Positions 37,891 to 50,499 of a stretch of 64,000 nt of DNA are shown here, in pieces. The notes under the pieces were generated by a model, which saw only the letters and a list, made by a program, of their open reading frames with translations, made no database searches and had not been told where the DNA came from. Source of the stretch: Nageia nagi (Eukaryota > Pinophyta); contig JBITNC010000001.1 of the NCBI GenBank assembly GCA_050084985.1, forward strand, positions 198,152,001 through 198,216,000, read 5' to 3'. A program made the translations under genes and the position numbers. Position 1 is the stretch's first letter. Every line of letters starts with the position of its first letter.

Positions 37891-38690
37891 GTGACCCTTA
37901 AAGGATAGGTAGAAACTATGATACATATTGCATCCAAAGACAAATAAGGAAATAATAGGGTGATGCAACAATGTAAATAATTAACAATAATTATTCCAAA
38001 AAATAAAGATATAGAAAAAATAAATGATGTCCTCAATATTAGATCAAGAAATATCTATTCACTATTAAGAATAGGATCAAGAAATATAAATACCAATCAC
38101 CTTACCTAGGAAGTCTAATCTATATGTAGACAAGAACTTTTCAAGAGAGAATGACCTTGATATGTGAATCCTTCTAATGAATGCAACTTGAAACCCTAAC
38201 ATGTATGCTAATGATAGTATAAATGTTAAGCCTCCATAGTAGCATGGAAACTAGTCATAAAATGAATGCTAACATGATCATGGATGCTTAGCCTCTGTAG
38301 ATAGAGCTTCAAAACCAAGATCCAAAGAAAAGAAATAAAGTGATAAGAGTAGTCTAACATATAATAGTTAATGATGGAAAGATAGATGCTGGAATGATGA
38401 TAAGATCCTAATATCAATAAGCGATGTTGAATAACACCTAAATCATAAGTGGTACCAGATATCAAGATGAAATCATGATTCTTTCCCATGTGATACCTTT
38501 GCCTTTATATATGCAAGATAATCACCATAATACATGCTTATAAGCCAACATCAATGCTAGTATACCTTACAACACAAAAGAAGAATTACATGAGAGGGTG
38601 TTTAAGTGGGACGATATAAAGAATATAACATAATTATAGCATATAATGATCTAATATAAAGTTGATCTTAATCAGAACACCTAGAGGTAG
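37891..38690. other. Extra segment inside the LINE
   Basis: About 0.8 kb between the LINE endonuclease end and the readable start of the RT-side sequence shows no LINE motif, has a different feel (repeated aatgatagtataaatg, catgatcatggatgctt) and is probably an insertion or an unrecognisable stretch. No terminal repeats were found. Confidence 0.35.
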
Positions 38691-39600
38691 ACAAAATTAA
38701 TTTTCAATGGTCTCCTTATTCCAAATCTTCATTTGGGATTTTACATGTATTTTTTTCTAATCATAGACATATTTATCCCTATAACATCTAACTACCACTA
38801 CTCAATTTTTCCTTCAATTCCATATGAGAGAATTGTATGCTTTCAAAATGGAAAGGGTTTATATTCTTGTATCTATCCTTTATTGAATACAATAGTGGGC
38901 TATGATTGGAGCCAATTTTTAGGAGTGATCTTAGGTTATAGTTCATAAATTCCATAACCCAACTTTTTAAAACCAACATCTTGTCTAATCTGCTCATTAT
39001 CAAATCTATACCAAGTCTATGATTTATACATATGTATTTATAGCCTTGTAGGTCAAGATCCATCAATTGGCACTTAATCATAAATTTTTAAAGGTCTTTA
39101 GTTGAGTCCCCTATCTCTTGACGATCACTAATTTTTCACAAGTTAGAAGAGGAGTATTAATATCTCTTGATATGAGGCATGGAAGCTTTATCTATGCTTG
39201 TTGAGCTATAATGATACTCTTCATAATAATTTTTAATCTCTTTATGGGATTGGAGCATACTATTGTGATAAAAAACTCTTCATTCTTTGGTTTTGTTTTA
39301 AACAAGAGTAAGTTTTTATTACATGTAGAATGTATCAACTTACTTGCCACATTTCTACTCATCAGAATGACCATTTACCATCATTACTTATATGCCTATA
39401 TTCTTCCATATTTTTTCCTTTATTTTGATTATATTTTCTTCTTCAAGCTTTGATTCCTATGACATGATAATGTCAAGTTCATGTACCTTCTTTATATCTT
39501 TAATCTTATATTCTAAGAGATTATATTCATGTTTTAAGATTTTTTGGGGTTGCTCTACCCCCGCTCAATTCTACGATTCCTTATGAACCATTACTTCTTT
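38691..39600 (-). pseudogene. L1-type LINE ORF2: endonuclease part
   Basis: The minus-strand frame 38788-39081 reads MSRLDKMLVLKSWVMEF, KIGSNHSPLLYSI and NPFHFESIQFSHMELKEKL, the C-terminal part of an APE-type endonuclease (compare SRLDR.LVS..W, SDHSP); the catalytic SDH is SNH here. The frame 39192-39374 continues the N-terminal side. Confidence 0.85.
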
Positions 39601-39849
39601 CCTTTTTTTATTTCTCTAAATTGAATTGGAGATACAATCAAGTTTCCTTTGGGCTTTTTTTTTAACATTTTTACTTTTCTTAGAGCTTCTTATGATTCTA
39701 ATAGAATTCCTTACATCCTTCTCGTATCATCTTTATTCTACCTAAAGCCTTCAACCTTCTTATATATTTGTAGGGAATTATAATTTATAACTTTTTATTC
39801 TACTTATTCCTTCCATATGTTTATGCAATACTGTTTAGTTTAGCTTGCA

Positions 39850-40865
39850 TCATCTATTCTTGCTTTAATCAACATGACTACTTGTTTTTATTTTTCATTA
39901 TTATCTATTTTTTCTTGTGTAGTATCCTAAGGGAACTCTCCTTCCTCCAGTTCTAATGATTCAAATCTATTTGTATTTTCTACAACCTACTCTATAGTCT
40001 CCTCCTTATTTTAGTTTTGAATTTTTGCTTTTAGTCACCATGCAAAAGCTTTCTTCACATTTTTCTTTGGGTACATAGGGAAATTAGTTGAATTATAATT
40101 ATGTTTACCATATGAATTACAAATGAAATGTATATTTTCATAGATAATTGCTTGATTCCAAATTCTATATTTTGATATTAACTTGATCAACTTTGGAATA
40201 GGTTTAGATAAGTTTTCTTGAACACATAACCTTGCTACAATTAATTATGTACATGTTTCACTCATCAAGTCCATTAATATCAATTTTCCAATGGTTTTTT
40301 AATTCTAACAATCACTTACAAGTGGCATAGATAATAATGAATGCCTAAGCTAGAACTAAGCTAGGGTGCCAATTATCAAGGAACAATTCTCACCTACCAA
40401 AAATACCAAGGTCCCCCCACTAATGTATTTTTTTTAAATCTTCCATGCATGAAAATTTAAATAGCATATAGTTGTTCAACATTGTTATGACCTCCACCTA
40501 ATCCTTTAAAAATTATTTTTAGTTCACCTAAATAGCATATAGTTGTTCAACATTGTTATGACCTCCACCTAATCCTTTAAAAATTATTTTTAGTTCACCT
40601 ACTTCTACACCAAACTAAAGTTGAGTCTTGAATACATGAAATTTGCTACAAATATATAATTTCTCTAAACAATTATTTGATTAATGATAGATTTTTGGAT
40701 ACATAGGTAAAGCAACCCATCTTTGTCATTCATATTTAACTCTAAGTGCTTGATTGGAATCTTTGTTATGAAGAAGTTCTACTAGGACCTACATAATCGA
40801 TCCATTGTAACCACTAATTACCAACCATACTCATTTCTTGCAATTACATCAAGGATGGTGGTGAA
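39850..40865 (-). pseudogene. L1-type LINE ORF1 with a zinc-knuckle remnant
   Basis: Minus strand upstream of the endonuclease. About 40080-40260 reads LCVQENLSKPIPKLIKL, then ENIHFICNSYGKHNYNST, then NFPMYPKK, matching plant LINE ORF1 (DUF4283 and CX2CX4HX4C; family pattern Y..LP.FC..CG..GH....C). Second Cys and His are Tyr. Higher coordinates contain a perfect 71-bp duplication that breaks the frame. Confidence 0.75.
40458..40599. repeat. Perfect 71-bp tandem duplication
   Basis: 40458-40528 and 40529-40599 are identical as far as I can read (start taaatagcatatagttg, end tagttcacc). 71 is not a multiple of three, so it shifts the LINE ORF1 frame. Perfect identity in otherwise decayed DNA implies it is recent. 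Confidence 0.93.
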
Positions 40866-41000
40866 CTAAAGAGTGAATAACTAAAATGAAGAAACAAAAA
40901 AGTTTATAAACAATGAGATATTATTATGTGCATTGGCATGCATTGATTGGTGAAACTAATACTTTATGTTATTTGATTTTTTTTGGGTGTTATTTTCACA

Positions 41001-41147
<147 letters not shown>

Positions 41148-41368
41148 GGAAAAATCACTTTCACCAAAGCTCTTACATTATTTTCAAGTCTACATGAAAT
41201 TAGAGAATGGTTTTAATTTCATTCTTCATACAGAGATAGAGAGATGGCTTCTAAGTACCAACAAATATTGAATATTGAAGGATGCTTCTCCCTTGTATAT
41301 ATTCAATTATATTGCATTGTATTATATTCAATTCTTGCATGTAAACTATATATAAGGATTGCATTGTA

Positions 41369-42470
41369 ATGATGTCATATAATATATTCAAATATTTTAG
41401 ATATTTAGGCATCAACCTTCGTAAACTCATCGTTGATATTTTATTTTATCTAGGTGATATTGTCATGTTAGGTAAACATTATAATGATCTTGTAAAACAA
41501 TTATATATCCTTCAAATATTTTGCAATACATTTAATTTAATGATTAATGTAGATAAAAATACTATTATTATCATTAAATCTAAAAAGATGATTTTCCCTA
41601 CAATCCTCTTTAATAATCAACCCTTAAAAGTGATTCACTATTACAAAGACTTGGGTATCGATATAGATCACAAATTAAATTGGAATCTTCATGGTTTGGA
41701 AAGTTAGTGTAAAAATGTGGAACTTAGGAATTGAGACAAAATTTTTTATCTCTTTTCTCATGCCTTGCAACTCCAATAATTGAAGTTTGGGATGGATGCA
41801 TTCCCCTACAAACATGGAATAAATTTGAGCAAATTTGGAAATAATTCATCATTTGTAACTTCAAAATTAAAAACAACACACCATGGCCTCTCCTTCTCAT
41901 GGAAGTTTATTTACTCCCTATTGAAAGTGAATTTAATATGATATACATTATACAATTATATACTAACAAAATTAGATCATCTTAGGTTGCTTATAATCGA
42001 TTGGTTGATAAACTTTTTTAACACATCCACATCTTTTAAAAAGTTGGTTATAAGACTCTAATAAGTGGCTTAAGTTTTGGGGCATACATAATAACATAAC
42101 CCCTTAAGATAGCAATAAATTAAAATTAAAAATTACAAATAAAGTAATTCAAAAAATTTGGAGTGAAGATTATATCAAAAATTTAAAAAACTAGTTTACA
42201 TATAAAAGCATAATTAATCCATGACTTGAACATCCATATTATCCACATAAGATTATCAATCTGAAAAAGAAACTTATGATTACAAAATTAAGAACTAATT
42301 CACACAAATTGCATAGTAAAATTAATATATGGACACTAGTTAAAACACCTTGAGATAAAAGAGTTTGTAAGCTTTGTAACCTAAAAGTCGTAGAAGATGA
42401 AAATCATTTTCTCCTTTCTTGCCCACTTTATAAAGACATTAGACAAACCTACAAGTATATTTGTAATTAT
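41369..42470 (+). pseudogene. CR1/jockey-like LINE ORF2, 3' part
   Basis: The frame 41369-41707 reads YLGDIVMLGKHYNDLVKQLY (catalytic YADD motif altered to YLGD), FNLMINVDKNT and FNNQPLKVIHYYKDLGIDID, the RT palm and thumb as in non-L1 LINEs. Beyond the stop, sequence resembling the C-terminal part continues, and at about 42362-42455 reads RVCKLCNLKVVEDENHFLLS followed by CPLYKDIRQTYKYI, the C-terminal CX2C...HX4C zinc motif of this LINE group. 5' truncated. Confidence 0.85.
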
Positions 42471-42961
42471 ATTGATCCATGAACTCTTAAACCAAGATAA
42501 CCAAATCAAGCTTGGCGATTATATAATACATCTTAATTTTGTTAGAAATAATCATTCAAACATATAATTGATATATATTTATATTTGAACAAATTTTGAT
42601 AGATCCTACAAACCAATTGAATTTAAAAGTACATTAAAATACTTTATGTTATTTTATCTTATATTCAAACAATCATTTAAATTGATCGAAAATCATATAA
42701 TGAATTGAATCCAATTAAATCATATTTGTAAGAAACATTTTGAAAGACATACATTTGACCAATAAATCTAGTGTATGATCTAGCATCACCAAATAATTAT
42801 TTCATTTTACTTATAATGAGAGCCCTAATTTGTTATGAAAAGACTAATAGCATTAACTATATAATTTGTTATCATTTAATGATCTAAAAAAACCTAGAAG
42901 ATTATAAAGGCTTAAAAGACATAGGGATAATGGAGATTTGGATGATACCCCACATGATGTG
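42471..42961. other. LINE 3' flank
   Basis: AT-rich. A segment of about 100 bp at 42548-42650 (atcattcaaa ... atagatcctacaaacca ... gaatttaaaag) is repeated at 52210-52300, probably a shared LINE 3' end. The last five bases ATGTG (42957-42961) are the target duplication of copia C. Confidence 0.5.
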
Positions 42962-43451
42962 TGAAGGAGTTGAAATATAATATAAATAACCCTAAACTCC
43001 CAAGATCATATGAAAGCTCACAATTCACCTTTAACAAACTCACAAAGCAATCTCACAAAGATAACATAAGATGTAAGTGGTTCCTCCAACTAGGAGTACA
43101 TCCTCTAACTAGATCTCTCTTAATCTCAAATATGAACTCTTACAATTTTTTCTCCTAAACACTATCTTCTAGCATAACTTTACTCCATGAATTGATGTAT
43201 GATCACAAAGAGGAAGCATTCTATTTATAAGCCAAAATCCCTATTTGGGTCACCCTTTTATCCAATGTACAAAAGCATGATATGCACATCTTTTTATATA
43301 AAAGGCATGCTCATGACATAGAGTGTAGGATAAGTTACATTATCATATTCACATAAATACTTAAGGTATAAAATGATATCTTTAAGTATTAGTGAACTTA
43401 CATTAGAATATTATTACATAACCTTTACAATAATGCATTATACATTTAACA
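42962..43451 (-). mobile_element. 3' LTR of copia element C (490 bp)
   Basis: Plus view TGAAGGAGTTG ... CATTTAACA. Aligns end to end with 50011-50499. Followed on the minus-strand upstream side by the polypurine tract AAAGGGGAG (43452-43460). The 65-codon frame at 42961-43158 is a shadow that recurs in the other LTR. Confidence 0.95.
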
Positions 43452-44160
43452 CTCCCCTTTAATGCAATATTGGGATAGAGTGAATAAGAGAGAAAAAAGA
43501 GAGAAAGTAAGAGAGTTCTCCAAACAGTTACAATAGAGATGAGAATTTTTTACATATTTTTGAAGTAAAAAAGATCTAGTTTAAGACTCATTATTTTGAT
43601 AAATACAATCATTAACCATAACTGATTTTAATGTACATGAAGTAGTCATCCAACTGGAAGTCATGAAGAGTCTCCAAGAGCCTGCATACTTGAAGTAAGT
43701 AACATGCAATCTCAAACGAACTTATAGGTCATAAGACAACATATTCATATCAATAAGGATAGATGAATAATACAAATACCATCATTAATTGATCAATGGT
43801 GCATTATAAGTCATCACGAAGATGCCATGCCAAAAACTCATAGTCACCTGTTGTATATAAAACATGTGTTGATTCTCATTACAAAATAGATCATGCATAT
43901 ATGAGTTCCTCACATATGGATAACTGAATAATACCAAAATACAAATAAAAGTTCCTCACATATGGATAACTAAATAGTGCTAGATTGGCCAATCTTTTTG
44001 CTTTAAAAATTTGAATAAGAAGTTTCTCACACATAGCAAACTTAACATGAAGGTGTACAACAAAATCAACACTATATAGCATAAAATTCTTCTAAAGGTG
44101 AAGTTATCATCACAAATATGAATTCAACACAATAATTCAAACTTCACTTGCAACTTCACT
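43452..44160 (-). other. Conserved 3' noncoding region of copia C
   Basis: The minus strand carries the same series as copia A: TATCCCAATATTGCATTAAA plus PPT, GGAGAACTCTCTTAC, the ACAACAGGTGACTATGAG landmark, then three stem-loop units AGTTATCCATATGTGAGGAA (about 43901-43929, 43949-43973 and, degenerate, 44018-44043), and the pol-end inverted repeat at 44097-44106/44151-44160. Confidence 0.75.
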
Positions 44161-45710
44161 AACCCAATAGCATCCCTAAGTTTATAGAATTGAGCTTTCA
44201 TAAGGGGTTTAGTAAACAAATCAGTAGATCTCAAGGTGGATGGACAATACTCCAGGTGTATGATGCCATCAAGAATCTTCTTCCTGATAAAATGGGCATG
44301 GATTTTTACATTTTTTGTTATCTAATGAAACACATAATTCTTAGCTAAAAAAATAGACTAATTGTCTAAAAAAATCAAATATGAGCCACTTTGATCATAT
44401 CTAATTTCTTTTAGAAGATGCTTTAGCCAAATGGCTTCCTAGGATGCAACAGACATGGCACGATATTTGACTTTTATGGTGGAAAGAGAAATAGTAGGCT
44501 GCTTCTTGGAAGTTCAAGATATAGCACCTAAACCAATGTTAAACACATACATAGAGGTTGATTTCCTATCATCTCTATCTCTTCAATAGTCAAAATATGA
44601 GAATCTAGAGAGATTACACAAGAGCAATTTAGAATACTTGAGAGTAAGATCCTTAGACCCTGCAACATACCTCAAGATTTACTTAATAACATTGAGGTGC
44701 TCAACATATGGTTTTTACATGAATCATGCCATCAGATTCACTACAAAGGCAATATCTAGCCTAGATATAGTCAAATACAAAAGATTACCAATTAATTACC
44801 TGTAAGCTGTAACATCAGCTAACTAAGAGTTAGAGCTAAGAGAAATAGTGATTCCAAGAGAGTTTGAGATCGTAGCATATCTACACTTCTCCATTCCAAA
44901 CTTCTACAAGATGTCTGATATATACTTAGATTGACTGAGATAAGTACAATCCTTGTATTGATACATTTACATTTCAAGATAGTAGTGCAAGAGACCAAAA
45001 TCAAACATTTTAAACATTACCTTAAGTTTCAATATGCACTCTTAAATGATTTCATCATTATTCCCAGTTATCAAAAGATCATCCACATAAAGGAGAATCA
45101 AGACCACATCTTTTTCTTGATTGAGTACATATAGATCAAAGTCAAAAAATACTTGAAAAAACTAATATCTACAAAATACTTTGAAATCTTCTTGTACCAA
45201 GCTTTAGGTGCTTGCTTAAGTCCATATAATGATTTCTTTAGCTTACACAAGACTTTTTACCTTCCATAATAAACCCTTTTGGTTGATTCATGAAGATTTT
45301 CACATCTAAGTCACCATTGAGAATTGCACTCCTGACATCAAGTTGAAAAACTTTCTATCTTTAAGTTGCAGAAAGAGCAAGGATAATTCTCATAATAGGC
45401 ATCTTTGCCATGGGAGCAAAGGTTTTCTCATAATCCACACTATATTTCTAAGCAAAACCTTTAACTACTAATCTTGCCTTGTATTTCTCAATATCTCCAA
45501 TTGAATTGAACTTGACTTTATAAATCCACTTATTGCTAATCACATTCTTCTCATTGGGATAAGGAATCAAATCATAAGTTTTATTTTTCGTAAGCGTTTC
45601 ATACTCCACTTTTATGGCTTCCATCCAGCACTCATGCTTTGAAGCTTCTTTGAAGGATGAGGGTTCATGCTTATCAATCTTGAAAAATAAGGATTTGTTC
45701 AAGATCATGC
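44161..45710 (-). pseudogene. Copia element C: RT and RNase H
   Basis: 45448-45708 reads HECWMEAIKVEYETL, TYDLIPYPNEKNVISNKWIY and KARLVVKGFA, the RT N-terminus. The active site YVDDLL is intact on the minus strand at about 45068-45095. RNase H follows to about 44160 with stops and shifts. Closely related to copia A (same PYPNEKNVI and ALKY(S/F) signatures). Confidence 0.93.
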
Positions 45711-45739
45711 TCCTTGTTACCTTTTATGTTGGGAGAATT

Positions 45740-46790
45740 TTATTCCTGAGGTGACTTATCTAGATCAATATCTAACTAGCTAGGTGCAATTGAAGAGTCC
45801 TTTAGATCAACATCTTCATTAAAAGTAGATTCTTCAAGAAATTCATTGAACTTTACATCCCTTGAAATAAACATGGCTTTGTAGGATGGAGAGTAGAGCC
45901 TGTAGTCTCTATGTTGACTGTCATAACCTATAAATATGAATTTTTTAACTTTTTTATTCAATTTTTCTTTTTTCTCAAAAATAATGTAGGAGAATGTTCC
46001 ATAACCAAATACCCTAAGATGAGAAATGTTAGGTTTTCTTTTTGACCATGCCTTAAAAGAATTTTTACCTTGAACGACTTTTGTAGGATACTTATTCAAG
46101 GTGTAAATAGTAGTGCTCATAGCTTCACCTCATAAGAAACTAGAAAGATTACCCAACATGCATCTAGCCATCTCCATAATTATCTTATTTTTCTTTTCAG
46201 CAACATCGTTCTACTGAGAAGTGTAAGGAATCGTAAATTACCTCTTGATTTTATACTTAGCATAATAATCATTGAACTCATTACTATTATATTCTTCTCC
46301 ATTATTTGATCTCAACATATTGATTTTAAGGTTAGTTTGATTATCAACAAAGGCCTTAAAATTTTAAAACTCTCAAAGATTTAATCTTTGTGCTCAAATA
46401 GATACCCAAAGGTCATCCTACTAAAGTCATCAATGAAGGTCAAGATGTAAGATGCTCCTTCAAATGACTTAGTCTGAAATAAACTCATCAAATCTAAATG
46501 CACAAGTTTAAGAGGTTGAGATGCTCTTATTTCCTTATCTTTTTCAAAATTTTATTTATGCATCTTACCAAGAATGCACTTCTCGCATAGACCAATCGAA
46601 AAAGAAATTGAATGCAAATCTTCCACAAGTTCTTGGTCTTTCATGACTTGAATACTCTTATGGTTAAGATATCCTAAATGTTGGTGCCAAAGATTACCTC
46701 TAGAACACACACTTGTAGCAAAACATATCTTTGATGAAACTTGATCCATAATGTAAAGATCATCTTTTACTGACCCTTTAACCAACATGA
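45740..46790 (-). pseudogene. Copia element C: integrase
   Basis: 46552-46788 encodes the pre-integrase zinc-binding region (LWHQHLGYLNHKSIQVMKDQ and LCEKCILGKMHK; H-H-C-C all present). The core is frameshifted at 46150-46500. 45776-46120 is the C-terminal part (SFKAWSKRKPNISHLRVFGY, FIGYDSQHRDYRLYSP). Confidence 0.93.
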
Positions 46791-47080
46791 CAAGTCTTTT
46801 CTTAATGCACTAGGATTGAGAGTTAAACTCAAAAGAGTACCCTTTTCTAGCAACTTAGATCATGGAGAGAAGGTTCATCCTAAACTTAGGAACATAGAGC
46901 ACATTATCAAGAAGCTTCCTATAAATCAACACACTTCCAATGCCTTAAAATTTCAAGGGTAGAGTTATCATCTATCATAATCACATATTTTCTATACTTA
47001 TGAAAATTCTCAAACTTTTCTTTTTCAAAGCATAGGTGATTAGGGCAACCAGAGTCAACTATCCAATAAGATGAAAAAGA
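46791..47080 (-). pseudogene. Copia element C: protease
   Basis: The minus strand at about 47040-47070 reads YWIVDSGCPNHL, the copia aspartic protease active site with DSG preserved, followed by the usual KYRKYVIMVDN region. The best-preserved catalytic motif in this element besides YVDD. Confidence 0.85.
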
Positions 47081-48010
47081 ATGAAACATGGAGTAGAGAG
47101 CTGTAAAAAAACTAGCTTGAATATTCTTATTTTCTTTGAAGTTCTTTACATTTTCATTGCTTTTATTTTTTTTATTTTTTTTCTTTTTGTAACAATCTTC
47201 TTTGTGACTTTAGATGCCATAATAGTTACAATTACCATCAAATTTTTTCTTAAGATATGGATTGCTTGCTTTACCTTTTTTATCTCTTTACTTGAAGTGG
47301 TTGATGTTGACATTATTCTTGTTACTGTTGTTGTTCCTATTGTTGTTGTTGCCTCTTTTCTCAAACCTTTTGGAGGAAGAAGGATAAGATTTCTTTTAAT
47401 AGTTGAACTTCTTCTTGAAAGGAATTTTGATTGCTCCAAGAGCAACATTATTATCTTTAGAAGAAGAAATCAACACCTTTTTGTTAAGTGTTTCTTCACA
47501 TTTCAAAAGGAGCCTAGAAAGGTTCTCAAAGGAGAAGACTTCTTCATCATCAAGCCTTATTTCCATAACCGTCATAAATTTTTCAAATTTTAAAGAAAGG
47601 ATTTGAAGAATGATGAAGACCATGAACTCATCATTAATCTAATTGCACCTACAAGCAACAAGTTGGGTCCTTAAATCAATGATTTTATTCAAGTAGATAG
47701 TCACATTTTCATCTTCCCTTGATGAGATTGAAGCAACTTTTAGAGAATGATAAACCTTCTTGAAAACTTTAAACCAAGGTAGATTTGCTTAAGTTTATCT
47801 CAAGCTTCTTTTACCAAGGTTGAAGAGGAAATCATCAAGAGCACATCATCTAAAACTCCACAAAAGATCATAGAGGTTCCCAACTCATTCTTCTTATTAT
47901 AAGACTCTAGTGCCTTCTCATCTATGGGAGGTACAAGGTTCTTATTTACTATTTACCAAAGCTTCTTTACCTGTAATTCAGCTCTCATTTGAAGTTCCCA
48001 AATACATCAT
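47081..48010 (-). pseudogene. Copia element C: gag
   Basis: Minus strand from about 48000: WELQMRAELQVKKLW, then KALESYNKKNELGTSMI and a UBN2-like region, with frameshifts, then a zinc knuckle at about 47205-47245 reading CNYYGI-stop-SHKEDC, with the second Cys as Tyr. The N-terminal residues seen in copia B gag are missing at about 48010. The 170-codon plus-strand frame 47081-47593 is the antisense shadow. Confidence 0.85.
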
Positions 48011-49996
48011 TCCTTAATTTGCACAAGTTCATTCTATAATTTGCATAAGTAAAAAAAAAATTAAGGAGTCATGCATCATTCCATAACTTGAAAATTAAGT
48101 AAAAAAATATGCATCATTCCCATAACTTAAAAATTAAGCAATAAATATGTATTATTTCCATAGTTTCTATAAGTCTTTTAACTTTGCATAAGAAATTTAT
48201 CCAAAAGAAATTAATACTTAGAGAGGTATCCAATATCCTAGGCATGCATCCATTCATATTTTTAAGTAAAAACATGAAAAATTCTTCTTTTTTACTTAAA
48301 AATTGATTTTAAGATGCCCCCATTCAATAGATACTTAAAAAATTAGTTTGCATAAAAAATGCTAAGAATTAGGCAAAAAATATTCCTCTTAAAAAAATAA
48401 CACTATGTTATTCAATAAGGCATATTTTTATTTTAAAGCATCCCAAGTTCATACTTTAAACAATTTGCCTAAAAAAATTGCCATAATGCAAAATTTTCTT
48501 CCATTTTAAAAAATTGCTTTAAAAGGGTAGTAAAAAAGGCAACTAGACAAGTAATAATAATGATCTTATCCATACTTTCAAACAAAGCATTGAATGTTGA
48601 AAAAAGATTACTTATTTACTTATAAGATATTTAAAGCTTAGAGTTTGCCCTTACTTCACTCTAAGTCACTCATTAAGACATACCATGATGAGTTGAGGAG
48701 AAAAAAAAAGCTTTGCATAGCATATAATTTAAAAAAAATATTCCCTTTAGCAAATAAAAAATATCGGCTTGAAATTTGCCACTTTTGACCCCTGCACACT
48801 CTAAACCAGAGTTCTAAACTTGAATTACAAGCAAATAATTAATAGCATTCCTTAGGCGCAAATAAAAAAAAATTAAAAATTAAAAGTAGTCCTAAGACTA
48901 TTAGACACAGACCAAAAGAAATAGTCCTAAGACCAAGGAGGTCGCGCAAATGGAGAAGGGCGAGTTGCTCATAGGGCATAAAAGAGGCTTTGATCGACAA
49001 GGTTGGCCATGAATCAAGCGAAGGCAACAAGGAGGGGATGCAGTTGAGAAGGGCCATGAGGACCATGTGAGCATACACAAGAGTGCTGCGAGCAGACCCA
49101 AAGTGGAGAGAGGTTGGGGGCAGGTACAAAGAGCAAACTAGCCATTAGGGCCATGTGAGCCCAATGCTCCTCCTTCTACCCTTTGAGGCTGAGTAGACCC
49201 AACAACGTCACATAAAGGGTCTCCAGATCTGGGTGACGTCATGGCAGTGAAGGAGAAGGCTAGAAACAAGCAAGGAGAGGAGCTGCACAACAAGGAGAAC
49301 ATGCAGCTGAGAGGAGGGCTAGAAAAGCCATAGAGGCCATGCTTGGGAGAAAGGAGGGCTGGAATAGCCACAGAGACCATGCTTGAGAGAAAGGAAGGCT
49401 AGCAACCTTTAAATTTTTTATTTTTATTTTTATTTTTTAATTTGGCAAAACAATGAGATTTGTAAAAGGTTATCTTGTAACGAAAAAAAAATTGTAATTC
49501 CCTCTTCCTTAAAAAAAAAGTAAAAAAAATTACATATATTTTTGCAATACTCAGCAATGTTGTATATTAAAAATAAATTGATTTAACAAAATTTTATCAA
49601 TTTTAATAATCAATTTGTAAATAATTGCAAGCAAAACAAAATAATAGCAATTTTGTTAGCCATTATAGCAATATATATAGAGCAATTTTTGAACACAAAA
49701 AAAATTGTAACTAACATAAAAAATGTTAGTATAAACCACAAATGCATTATATTGCTATATATATAAAAATTGCAAAAAATGAACTAGCATATATGTTAGT
49801 AAAGTTGTATAGCAATATAATGATTCACAAATTTTCGATGAGAAATTGCAACACATAAAAGAGGTATTGGAAAAAAAATAGGAGGTTATACCTTGTAATA
49901 GTTTTACCTCACTAATGAAGATTGGATGAAGTATGAAGACCTCCAAGTTGAAGATGAGTTTCCAAACCAAGGAAGTGAAGAGGAGCCTCCAAGGTG
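48011..49996 (-). other. Long leader of copia C with a GC-rich island
   Basis: 2 kb between gag and primer-binding site: oligo-A/T-rich DNA at 48010-48800, a GC-rich island at about 48920-49410 with repeated elements (ggctagaaa(a/c), ccat(a)gaggccatgcttg(g/a)gagaaagg twice, about 49318-49402), then AT-rich DNA. No convincing protein; frames at 48839-49129 and 49138-49380 look like chance in GC-rich DNA. Same order as the leader of copia B. Confidence 0.5.
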
Positions 49997-50008
49997 CTTT
50001 GATACAAA
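49997..50008 (-). promoter_or_regulatory. Copia C primer-binding site
   Basis: The minus strand reads TTGTATCAAAGC just inside the 5' LTR, 10 of 12 matches to the initiator-Met tRNA type site TGGTATCAGAGC usual for copia elements. Confidence 0.8.
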
Positions 50009-50010
50009 AT

Positions 50011-50499
50011 GAAAGAGTTGAAATATAATATAAACAACCTTAAACTCCCAAGATCACATGAAAGCTCACAATTCACATATAACAAACTCACAAAGCAATC
50101 TCACAAAGATAACATAAGATGTAAGTGGTTCCTCCAACTAGAAGTACATCCACTAACTAGATCTCTCTTAATCTCAAATATGAACTCTTATAATCTTTTT
50201 TCCTAAACACTATTCTCTAGCATAACTTTACTCCACAAATTGGTGTATGATCATAAAGAAAAGCCTTTTATTTATAGACCAAAATCCCTCTTTGGATCAA
50301 CCTTTTATCCAATGTACAAAAGCATGATATGCACATCTTTTTACCCAAGGGGCATGCTCATGACATGGAGTGTAGAACAAGTTACATTATCATATTCACA
50401 TAAATACTTAAGGTATCAAATGATACCCTTAAGTATTAGTGAACTTACATTAGAAGATTATTACATAACCTTTACAATAATGCATTATACATTCCAATA
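50011..50499 (-). mobile_element. 5' LTR of copia element C (489 bp)
   Basis: Plus view TGAAAGAGTTG ... CATTCCAATA. On the minus strand it begins TATTGGAATG, one change from the canonical TGTTGGAATG. Followed by ATATG (50500-50504) against ATGTG at 42957-42961, a target duplication with one mismatch. Confidence 0.93.

Noticed and set aside
47081-47593. 170-codon plus-strand frame with membrane-like hydrophobic sequence
   Set aside because: Antisense of the copia C gag, whose zinc knuckle and basic segments explain the hydrophobic reverse translation.
48839-49380. Possible host gene in the GC-rich island of copia C
   Set aside because: Frames are short and Cys/Ser/Leu-rich without domain; repeats inside and position in the element leader argue for noncoding DNA.
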